DNA from: CALARM01 sp964431735
GTDB lineage: Bacteria > Vulcanimicrobiota > SpSt-956 > JAKJGF01
Reading direction: 5' to 3'
Length of the DNA stretch: 5,835 nt
Assembly (NCBI GenBank): GCA_964431735.1
Contig: CAYSLJ010000267.1
Coordinates: 1 to 5,835, forward strand
Position 1 is the first letter of the stretch; the number at the start of each line of letters is the position of its first letter. Under the pieces are notes generated by a model, which saw only the letters and a list, made by a program, of their open reading frames with translations, was not told the origin of the DNA and did no database searches. Positions 1 to 5,714 of the stretch are shown piece by piece. Position numbers and translations under genes: made by a program.

Positions 1-53
1 CGGCCAGGGACAGGTTTTAATATGGGTACTAACTTATTTGGAGCGGTACTTAG
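1..53 (+). repeat. 3' tail of a dispersed structured repeat (copy Z, cut by window edge)
   Basis: This stretch matches the reverse complement of 5661-5714 with one 1-base length difference and only a handful of substitutions. The first 19 bases and the last 14 (from GGAGCGG to CTTAG) are essentially identical. At the other locus the same tail directly follows the 3' arm of a long stem-loop, so a third stem-loop probably lies just left of position 1, with only its tail visible here. No known family is recognised. Similarity stops abruptly after CTTAG, which marks the repeat boundary. Confidence 0.85.
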
Positions 54-97
54 TATCGTAACAGGCAAATTGGTATCCAAAAAATATGGAACACGCT

Positions 98-246
98 CCT
101 GTCGGTAGGTGAGGTTCTGGAGAAAAATATATACCGTATTAACAGTAATTTGTAAATTAAACAAATGTAATATCGTAGCAGTCTGTAATAACAGTTTTTT
201 GCAAGAGTATTATAGATTTTTCGGAAGAGCCTCACCTGCCGGAAGG
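98..246 (+). repeat. Complete copy (A) of the structured repeat: long imperfect stem-loop
   Basis: Bases 103-118 pair with 226-241 over 16 consecutive positions (14 Watson-Crick, two G-T/G-U). A 3x3 internal loop follows, GGA (119-121) opposite GGA (223-225). Then 122-133 pairs with 211-222 at 11 of 12 positions, closing a 77-base A+T-rich region (134-210). CCT 98-100 with AGG 244-246 extends the base past one mismatch and a wobble. The opposite-strand copy at 5714-5835 has the same architecture, the same GGA/GGA loop and shared loop blocks (CCGTATTAA, TGTAAATTA, CAGTCTGTAA). It could be a structured RNA leader upstream of the kinase operon or a MITE-like palindromic element. The wobble pairs and conserved purine loop favour RNA. 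No transposase or target-site duplication is seen. Confidence 0.85.
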
Positions 247-252
247 TATGTG

Positions 253-333
253 ATGACTTTTCTGATAGGCTCTAAACTGATACTATTCGCTATTATAAAT
301 CTTACAAAATTATTTTATCCGGAGTTTTTATGA
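253..333 (+). CDS. Possible 26-residue hydrophobic micro-protein upstream of the kinase
   Basis: The ORF starts at ATG 253 with GGAAGG at 241-246 as a possible ribosome site, six bases upstream. It encodes a mostly hydrophobic peptide (beginning MTFLIGSKLILF) that could form one short membrane helix. Its TGA (331-333) overlaps the kinase ATG (330) as ATGA, the same coupling used downstream in this operon. It lies 27 bases beyond the inner GGA of stem-loop A. The other repeat tails also carry an ATG at 27-28 bases, with a loosely similar start (M-x-T-x-L-x-G). Against it: very short, A+T-rich, and the differences between the two best-matching tails all change amino acids. It may be chance or a leader peptide. 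Confidence 0.3.
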   Translation: MTFLIGSKLILFAIINLTKLFYPEFL

Positions 334-1847
334 GAAATAAAGATGAAAAAATAATTCTTCCGAATAATTTCGTTTTAAGAGATAGATTTAAAATAATTCG
401 TCATCTTGGTGGCAGAGAAATAAATAATTTGTATATGACGAAAGATTTGATAAAAAAGAATTACTGGGTAGTAAAAGAACTTATAAACACATTCGTTTCT
501 TCCGAAGAACGGCAGGAAGCGATAAAGCAATTTGAGTTCGAGGCAAAATTATTGATGGAACTGGATCATCCTGAATTACCGAAGCTGGAAGATTATTTTG
601 AGCAGAATGGTAAGCACTATCTTGTAATGGAATATATAGAAGGAGACGGACTCGAAACAATAATAAAAGAGACACAGGGGTTTCTGGATGAAATTCAGGT
701 AATTGACTGGGGAAGAAAATTATGTAATGTTCTCTCTTACCTTCATTCTCAGAAACCACAGCCGATAATTTTCAGGGACCTGTCACCGGAAAACGTTATG
801 CTTACAGATAATAACGAAATTAAACTGATAGATTTCGGTATATCTAAAATATTTGATCCTCAGACAAAAACTATAGCAATAGCGAAAAATATAAATCCTC
901 ATTTTTCTCCTCTCGAACAGTACAGTACAAGATTGACTGATACAAGAAGTGATATTTATTCCCTGGGTGCCACACTCTATTATGCCATTACCAGAGCCTT
1001 ACCTATGGACGCCATAGATCGTTCTATAGGTAAACTTCCTCTCACTCCACCAAAACATTTTAATAAGAGTATATCAGATGAATTTAATAATATAATTGTT
1101 AAAGCCATGAATTTAAACAGAGAAGAGAGATATCAGAGTGTGGAAGACATGAAAGCAGATCTGGACAGTATTTATGGTAAATTAAAATCCTGTGAAACCG
1201 GTTATGAAACCAATGTTTTAGAAGCTTCTGATACAGGAGAGATACAAAATGAAATAAAAACACAGAAAACCGAAAAATCTACTTCTGTAAAATTTTTATT
1301 ACCGAAAATTTATCTCTTACCTGTACTGGTATCAGTTATTTTACTTATCTGTATTTTTATTGAGCGCCATAATAAGGGTTGTTTTTTTATCTGTAATTTT
1401 GATAACAGGGGGGATGCTGTTAAACTCTCCTTACTTCTTAAATCAAAAGGTTATGACGGGAAAATGTTATGTAATGAAAATCCTCATATAATTCTGGAAG
1501 AAGGTTTTAGAATTGTCAGCAACAAAGATAAATCCTCACGAGAAATAAAGCGTCTTTCGACATGTCTTCAAAAAAAAGGGGTAAACTTTCTTCTTTATAA
1601 TTTAAAAAATGAAGGTACTATATTAGTAATCTCCGAGCATTTTAAAAATAAAAAAGAAGCTGAAAGCAGGCTTAAAAAATTGTATATAAAGGGACTTAAT
1701 GTGGAACCATGCGGAATTTTTATTGGCAAGAAACCTATCTATTCTGTAACAATATCGACAAAAAAAACGGAAGATCATAAGAATATACTTGATTTTTTGC
1801 TTTCAAAAGGATATAATCCCGAAAAAGGATATTATAATACAGAATAA
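330..1847 (+). CDS. Membrane Ser/Thr protein kinase with C-terminal tandem SPOR-like repeats
   Basis: This is a 505-residue Hanks-type kinase. The kinase domain spans roughly residues 18-282. It has a poor glycine loop (LGGREINNLY, 26-35), Lys49 in VVKEL, a probable helix-C Glu71, the catalytic loop FRDLSPEN (Asp150, Asn155), DFG at 168-170, a PLEQ version of APE (Glu196) and DIYSLG (Asp208). Catalytic residues are present, so activity is likely. A linker leads to one membrane helix at about 326-344, so the kinase should be cytoplasmic and residues 350-505 outside. That tail holds two beta-alpha-beta units (about 351-425 and 429-500) with the SPOR-like pattern of alternating hydrophobic strand, N-K-x-x-A helix and KGY/KGL turn. 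SPOR domains bind denuded peptidoglycan; that role here is inferred. ATG 330 has GGAG five bases upstream. The stop overlaps truB by one base. The kinase call is firm, the SPOR call moderate. Confidence 0.95.
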   Translation: MRNKDEKIILPNNFVLRDRFKIIRHLGGREINNLYMTKDLIKKNYWVVKELINTFVSSEERQEAIKQFEFEAKLLMELDHPELPKLEDYFEQNGKHYLVMEYIEGDGLETIIKETQGFLDEIQVIDWGRKLCNVLSYLHSQKPQPIIFRDLSPENVMLTDNNEIKLIDFGISKIFDPQTKTIAIAKNINPHFSPLEQYSTRLTDTRSDIYSLGATLYYAITRALPMDAIDRSIGKLPLTPPKHFNKSISDEFNNIIVKAMNLNREERYQSVEDMKADLDSIYGKLKSCETGYETNVLEASDTGEIQNEIKTQKTEKSTSVKFLLPKIYLLPVLVSVILLICIFIERHNKGCFFICNFDNRGDAVKLSLLLKSKGYDGKMLCNENPHIILEEGFRIVSNKDKSSREIKRLSTCLQKKGVNFLLYNLKNEGTILVISEHFKNKKEAESRLKKLYIKGLNVEPCGIFIGKKPIYSVTISTKKTEDHKNILDFLLSKGYNPEKGYYNTE

Positions 1848-2755
1848 TGATTGAAGGAATTATTAATTGTTTTAAACATGAGGGTATAACCTCTTTTGGT
1901 GTTGTCAATTACCTGAAGAAACATCTCCATGTAAAGAAAGCAGGACATAGCGGTACTCTTGATCCTATGGCGACGGGAGTATTACCTGTTTTTACAGGCA
2001 GAGCTACCAGATTAATTGAATATCAGCACGATTTGCCTAAAATATACAGGGCAGAAATGATTTTAGGACAGAGAACTGATACTCAGGACAGGACAGGAAC
2101 GGTTCTGGAGAGAAAAGAAACAGGTATTATAAAAAAAGAAGAGATTCTTTCCCTCTTTGAAAAGTTTACCGGCCCTATTGAACAGATACCTCCTATGTAT
2201 TCTGCAGTTAAATATCATGGAAAAAAACTTTATGAACTTGCAAGAAAAGGTATAGAAATTGACAGGCAACCAAGGAAGGTAGTTATATATGGAATTACTC
2301 TCATTGAGCCTTATTTTGACTCTGTTCCTCTGGTGTCTTTCGAAGTGGAGTGTTCTTCAGGCACTTATATAAGAACCTTATGTGACAGTATGGGATATGT
2401 TCTTGGCTGCGGTGCCTGTCTGAACTCTCTTATAAGGATTTCTACCGGCTCTTTTCATATATCTTCTTCCTGTAAACTTGACGAAATAGAAGAATATTAC
2501 ATGAGAGGCCATATAGACAAAATACTCCTTCCTTTTGATTATTCTGTAAGACATTTGCCTTCTGTTAAGGTATTACCTGAATTTGAAGCAGACCTTTTAA
2601 ATGGAAAACGTCTTAATTTAAATCAAATAGAAGGGCATAATCTGTTGCCTTCACAGAAGATCTGTATATATAATTATGATAAATTACTTCTGGCTATTTC
2701 GGAGCTTCAGGAAGATATGTCCCTGAAACCGTTAAAGGTTTTTTATAGATTATGA
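1847..2755 (+). CDS. truB: tRNA pseudouridine(55) synthase TruB
   Basis: 302 residues, a normal length for TruB. It isomerises uridine 55 in the T-psi-C loop of tRNAs in the cytoplasm. The catalytic motif is AGHSGTLDPMATGVLP, with nucleophile Asp39. Further family motifs are Y67 in IYRAEMILG, PPMYSAVKYHGKKLYELARKG (about 115-135), SGTYIRTL (171-178, with Arg176) and LIRISTGSF (195-203). The N-terminus aligns with the usual start, although the common DKP-x-G-x-TS appears as CFKHEGITS. The last 70 residues or so probably form the PUA-like tail. ATG 1847 shares its A with the kinase stop (TAATG). No good Shine-Dalgarno lies in front, so coupled re-initiation is likely. The stop overlaps ribF as ATGA. 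Confidence 0.97.
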   Translation: MIEGIINCFKHEGITSFGVVNYLKKHLHVKKAGHSGTLDPMATGVLPVFTGRATRLIEYQHDLPKIYRAEMILGQRTDTQDRTGTVLERKETGIIKKEEILSLFEKFTGPIEQIPPMYSAVKYHGKKLYELARKGIEIDRQPRKVVIYGITLIEPYFDSVPLVSFEVECSSGTYIRTLCDSMGYVLGCGACLNSLIRISTGSFHISSSCKLDEIEEYYMRGHIDKILLPFDYSVRHLPSVKVLPEFEADLLNGKRLNLNQIEGHNLLPSQKICIYNYDKLLLAISELQEDMSLKPLKVFYRL

Positions 2756-3684
2756 AAATACTTGAAACAATAGAAACATCATGCAATCCATCTATCATTA
2801 CAGTAGGTGTATTTGACGGAGTACACAGAGGACATCAGGAAATATTCAGGAAATTGATAGAAGAAGGTAATAAGAAATGTTACGAAAAAATTATTTTTAC
2901 GTTTAAAAATCACCCTCTTAATATTATAGCTTCTTCTTTGAAACCGCCTCTCTTAACGACTTTTGAAGAAAAACTTGAACTTATAAGTTTTTTTTCTATA
3001 GATACCTTAATTGCTATAGAATTTAACAGACATTTTGCCGATTTGAATGCAGAAGATTTTATAAAATCCATATTGTTAGAAAAATTAAATATGAAAGAAT
3101 TAATACTGGGTTATGATGCTACATTCGGAAGAAACAAAGCCGGAACTGTGGAACATATTATGAAATACGGTGAATTAATGAATTTCTCAGTCCATGTATT
3201 GGCCCCTGCTTATTCAGACCGGGAAATAATAAAAAGTTCACTTATAAGGCAATATTTACTGGAAGGAAATGTTAAAAAAGTAGCAGATCTTACAGGTAGA
3301 TTTTATCATCTCTCCGGCATGGTTGTCAGAGGAGATGGTAGAGGGAATAAATACGGTTTTCCTACTACTAATCTGGAGGTTTCCCCGGAAAAATTATTGC
3401 CCTTAAAAGGAGTTTATGCAGCAAGGGTTTATTATTCAGGCCAGACTTTATCAGGTATAATTAATATAGGGAATAAACCTACTTTTGGTTCTCATGACAT
3501 CTCTGTTGAAGTATTTATATTAAATTTTAACTCCGATTTATACGGAGCACATCTTACAGTTGAACTTATAGATTTCATAAGAGAAGAAAAAAAATTCTCC
3601 GATCAGGAAGAACTTTATTCGCAGGTCAGAGAGGATATAAAAAAAGCCGAAACAATACTTTTTCTTAATAGAAATTCCTTATAA
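2752..3684 (+). CDS. ribF: Bifunctional riboflavin kinase / FMN adenylyltransferase RibF
   Basis: 310 residues, full length for bacterial RibF, which phosphorylates riboflavin to FMN and adenylates FMN to FAD. The N-terminal nucleotidyltransferase half shows VGVFDGVHRGHQ (18-29), FKNHP (51-55), GYDATFGR (120-127) and SSLIRQYL (162-169). The C-terminal kinase half shows GRFYHLSGMVVRGDGRG (182-198), the PTTN signature in YGFPTTNL (201-208), GVYAA (220-224), NIGNKPTFG (238-246) and the VEVFILNFNSDLYG block (252-265). Both active sites look intact. The start overlaps the truB stop by four bases. truB-ribF adjacency is common in bacteria, usually with rbfA before and rpsO after; here a kinase precedes them and no rpsO follows. 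No rho-independent terminator is evident after the stop. Confidence 0.97.
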   Translation: MKILETIETSCNPSIITVGVFDGVHRGHQEIFRKLIEEGNKKCYEKIIFTFKNHPLNIIASSLKPPLLTTFEEKLELISFFSIDTLIAIEFNRHFADLNAEDFIKSILLEKLNMKELILGYDATFGRNKAGTVEHIMKYGELMNFSVHVLAPAYSDREIIKSSLIRQYLLEGNVKKVADLTGRFYHLSGMVVRGDGRGNKYGFPTTNLEVSPEKLLPLKGVYAARVYYSGQTLSGIINIGNKPTFGSHDISVEVFILNFNSDLYGAHLTVELIDFIREEKKFSDQEELYSQVREDIKKAETILFLNRNSL

Positions 3685-3717
3685 GTAAAAAATTAAACCT
3701 TATATGCAGGGAAAGTC

Positions 3718-3746
3718 ATGAAATAATAGAATAAATAAGATATAAT
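3718..3746 (+). promoter_or_regulatory. Putative sigma70-type promoter for the phosphorelay genes
   Basis: A perfect TATAAT lies at 3741-3746, 17 bases after ATGAAA (3718-3723), which matches four of six bases of TTGACA. This would start transcription near 3753 and give a leader of about 80 bases before the proposed GTG at 3836. The surrounding A+T-rich sequence raises the chance of a random match. The leader would begin with a 6-bp hairpin, CAGGAA (3751-3756) with TTCCTG (3770-3775) around a 13-base loop. That hairpin lacks a T-run, so it is not a typical terminator. Confidence 0.5.
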
Positions 3747-3766
3747 AAGTCAGGAATTAAATTAAC

Positions 3767-3815
3767 AGTTTCCTGCCCGCGTTACGCGTCACGCGTCACG
3801 ATAATAAGTTTCCTG
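3767..3815. repeat. Three tandem 7-bp units (GCGTYAC) inside a 9-bp direct repeat
   Basis: GCGTTAC, GCGTCAC and GCGTCAC run head to tail at 3779-3799, a G+C-rich island in an A+T-rich spacer. The array is flanked by two perfect AGTTTCCTG copies at 3767-3775 and 3807-3815. ATAATAAGT is also repeated just upstream of each side (3742-3750 and 3801-3809). Heptamer arrays of this kind occur in many bacterial intergenic regions and can vary in unit number. The flanking repeat resembles a target duplication or a local tandem duplication; neither can be proved here. Confidence 0.8.
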
Positions 3816-3817
3816 TG

Positions 3818-3824
3818 AAGGAGG
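3818..3824 (+). promoter_or_regulatory. Strong Shine-Dalgarno AAGGAGG that decides the kinase start
   Basis: AAGGAGG is the best ribosome-binding match in the window and lies 11 bases before GTG 3836. It falls inside the longest open frame, whose first possible start (GTG 3815) has no ribosome site upstream. This makes GTG 3836 the better start, though the spacing is slightly long. Confidence 0.7.
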
Positions 3825-3835
3825 AAAGTTTTTTA

Positions 3836-4987
3836 GTGTCACACAGTGAAAAAGAAGGCGTATCAACTCCTCAGGCAAGTATACTGGTAGTTGACGATGA
3901 AAATACAATCAGGGAATTGTTATATCGTCTTCTTCGTTCTAAAGGTTATCATGTTGTTACTGCCTGTGATGGAGAAGAAGCCCTTAAAATTTTAAAGAGA
4001 GAGCAATTTGATCTTCTGTTATCAGATATCAGAATGCCGGGAATAAACGGAATAGAATTACTGGAACAGGCCATTGTTTTAGCTCCTCATCTCCTTGTAA
4101 TCATGATGACAGGTTTTGGTACAATTGAACTGGCAGTAAATGCAATGAAAAAAGGTGCCTATGATTTTGTTACAAAACCTTTTATGATAGATGAAATTAC
4201 TATGGTTATAGAAAGAGGCCTTAAAGAACAGAAAATCAAGGAAGAAAATATAAAATTGAAAGAGATAAATCAGCGCCTCATAGAAGCTGAAAAGATAAAG
4301 ACGGACCTGATAAATACAATATCCCATGAATTTAAAACTCCTATAACAATAATTAAAGGTTATATATCTATGATGCTTTCAGGAGCTATGGGAGGACTTA
4401 AGCCTACTGTAATAGAAGGGCTTAAAGATATTAAACAGGCCAGTCTTAAACTGGAACATCTTGTCACAAATTTGATAACCCTGAGCCTTAAAGAAAAAGA
4501 ACGTATGGTAATAGATAGAAAAGAATGTCTTATAGAAGATATGTTAATGAAGATAATAACTGAGTTCAAAGAAGAAATAGAAGAGAAAAATATAGAATTT
4601 ACAGAATATAATAATCTGAACAGACGAACTCTTTATATTGATGCTGCGAAACTTTCTATTGCTCTCAGAAATTTGATAGATAATGCTATAAAATTTAATA
4701 ATAACGGCGGTAAAATTACATTAACTATAGATACACCTGATGATAATGTGCTGTCTATTAATATCTCAGATACAGGAATTGGCTTCCCTATGGAGAAAGC
4801 TAAATCTCTTGTAGTGCCTTTCACACAGGCTGATATGTCGACTACCAGAACCTATGGAGGAACAGGACTTGGACTTGCCGTTGTTAAAGCCATTGTGGAA
4901 TCACATGAAGGGAAGCTTTCAATATTATCAAAAGAAAATGTTGGAAGTGAATTTAAAATAACCATTCCCGGTTGTATTTGCAGATAG
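3836..4987 (+). CDS. Soluble receiver-histidine kinase (response regulator fused to HisKA/HATPase)
   Basis: 383 residues from GTG 3836 (390 if GTG 3815 is used). Order: a receiver domain (about 14-130) with paired acids in VVDDE, phosphoacceptor Asp64 in SDIRMPG, Thr92 in MMTG and Lys114 in TKPF; a charged coiled-coil linker (about 131-158); a HisKA helix with His164 in SHEFKTPI; and an ATP-binding domain with N-box LRNLIDNAIKF (Asn283), G1 DTGIGF (Asp312) and G2 GGTGLGL (341-347). All key residues are present, so it should autophosphorylate. No membrane helix or signal peptide is visible, so it is cytoplasmic and probably takes its input through phosphorylation of its own receiver. It is the mirror of the usual hybrid kinase, which carries the receiver at the C-terminus. 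The next gene starts 28 bases downstream and is its likely partner. Target unknown. Confidence 0.93.
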   Translation: MSHSEKEGVSTPQASILVVDDENTIRELLYRLLRSKGYHVVTACDGEEALKILKREQFDLLLSDIRMPGINGIELLEQAIVLAPHLLVIMMTGFGTIELAVNAMKKGAYDFVTKPFMIDEITMVIERGLKEQKIKEENIKLKEINQRLIEAEKIKTDLINTISHEFKTPITIIKGYISMMLSGAMGGLKPTVIEGLKDIKQASLKLEHLVTNLITLSLKEKERMVIDRKECLIEDMLMKIITEFKEEIEEKNIEFTEYNNLNRRTLYIDAAKLSIALRNLIDNAIKFNNNGGKITLTIDTPDDNVLSINISDTGIGFPMEKAKSLVVPFTQADMSTTRTYGGTGLGLAVVKAIVESHEGKLSILSKENVGSEFKITIPGCICR

Positions 4988-5015
4988 ATTATTAATATAT
5001 AGGGGGATACTGTAC

Positions 5016-5630
5016 TTGCAAGATGAAGATATAAAGAAGATTTTAGATAATTATAATTTTTTTTCTCATCCTTTAAATGAACAACTTCTTCGTTCCTGTT
5101 TTCATGATCTTAATAACCTTATCTGCGGTATATCTATGTTTGCTGAATTAATAGAACTTCGTTTTAAAGATGAAAAGTGCCAGAAGATTATAAAAACTGC
5201 ATGGAAAAGTCAGGAAATAATAAAAGCACTTCAAAATTATACGTTCTGTTATGATATATATAAACCTTATGATATAAATCCCTGTATAGAGAGTTTTTTT
5301 ATGATTCTTTCCCATGTAAGAGAATTCAGTAACATAAAATATACATTAAACCTTGCCAGGAATCTTCCCCAGATTAACGGCAACAAATACTTATTTCAAC
5401 AGTGTCTTTCTTTGCTTTCATCACAGTTTTCATGTAACGGTGATATTCTTGTTTCAAGTCAGATGAAAAAAAATAATGTAATACTCATTATTCATCCTGC
5501 AGGATGGAGAGACCTTGAAGAATTCAAAAAAAGTGAATATTGTATATTTTGTAACAATATAGCTCTTCTCCACAGTGGTAAGTTTGAGATAACTTCTGAA
5601 AATGCAAGTTTTTCCTTCAATGCTGAGTAA
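5016..5630 (+). CDS. Histidine-kinase-like protein with degenerate ATPase half; possible ChpT/Spo0B-type phosphotransferase
   Basis: 204 residues from TTG 5016, with AGGGGG at 5001-5006 as ribosome site. Residues 24-75 form a dimerisation/phosphoacceptor-type helix with FHDLNNLICGI (candidate His30), close to the HDxNNxL motif of many sensor kinases. Residues 84-204 follow the outline of a HATPase domain: the INPCIESF segment, GNKYLFQQCLSLLSSQFS where the N-box should be (no Asn), and IALLHSGKFEI resembling the usual end of the fold. The DxGxG and GxGxG boxes are missing, so ATP binding is unlikely. This fits a dimeric histidine phosphotransferase such as ChpT or Spo0B, or a pseudokinase partner of the adjacent receiver-kinase. 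The alternative is a decaying kinase, but the frame is intact. No membrane segment is seen. Confidence 0.8.
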   Translation: MQDEDIKKILDNYNFFSHPLNEQLLRSCFHDLNNLICGISMFAELIELRFKDEKCQKIIKTAWKSQEIIKALQNYTFCYDIYKPYDINPCIESFFMILSHVREFSNIKYTLNLARNLPQINGNKYLFQQCLSLLSSQFSCNGDILVSSQMKKNNVILIIHPAGWRDLEEFKKSEYCIFCNNIALLHSGKFEITSENASFSFNAE

Positions 5631-5660
5631 ATTTTTAGCCTCCTGCGCCGCAGTCTATAT

Positions 5661-5714
5661 CTAAGTACCGCTCCAGATAAGTCAGTATCCATTTCTAAAA
5701 CCTGTCCCTGGCCG
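5661..5714 (-). repeat. 3' tail of the structured repeat (copy B), inverted relative to 1-53
   Basis: Read on the minus strand, this matches 1-53 with a 1-base length difference and a few substitutions. It follows stem-loop B without a gap, so stem-loop and tail are one unit. It also holds an ATG 28 bases after the inner GGA of the stem, as in copy A (27 bases). The frame from that ATG runs into the antisense of the upstream gene and does not look like a real protein. After its CTTAG the sequence no longer resembles the other copy. Confidence 0.85.

Noticed and set aside
50..235. 61-codon minus-strand frame
   Set aside because: It crosses the same stem-loop. Its similarity to the + strand frame is explained by the inverted repeat, so it is not taken as a gene.
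98..246. Integron attC site or REP/BIME-type element
   Set aside because: No integron-type core sites (GTTRRRY/RYYYAAC) at the ends, no integrase or IS200/IS605-type transposase in the window, and the flanked genes are housekeeping and signalling genes rather than cassettes.
253..286. Possible promoter in front of the kinase (ATGACT at 253, extended -10 TGATACTAT at 278)
   Set aside because: The spacer is 22 bases and the boxes match only four of six positions each. A promoter here is plausible but not supported; transcription may start further left.
109..333. 74-codon + strand frame starting at GTG 109
   Set aside because: It begins inside the stem and runs through both arms and the loop. 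There is no good ribosome site. The resemblance between this frame and the opposite-strand frame at 50-235 is simply the palindrome read on both strands. Only its last 26 codons are kept as a tentative micro-ORF.
330..1847. Kinase as an inactive pseudokinase because of the poor glycine loop and FRD in place of HRD
   Set aside because: Lys49, Asp150, Asn155 and the DFG Asp168 are all present, and F/YRD is a normal variant in this type of bacterial kinase, so activity is likely.
3779..3799. Tandem heptamers as a CRISPR array
   Set aside because: The units are 7 bp, adjacent and without spacers, and no cas gene is nearby.
5643..5653. Small CTGC-GCC-GCAG hairpin after the last gene as a terminator
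   Set aside because: The stem is only 4 bp and no T-run follows, so it is not convincing.
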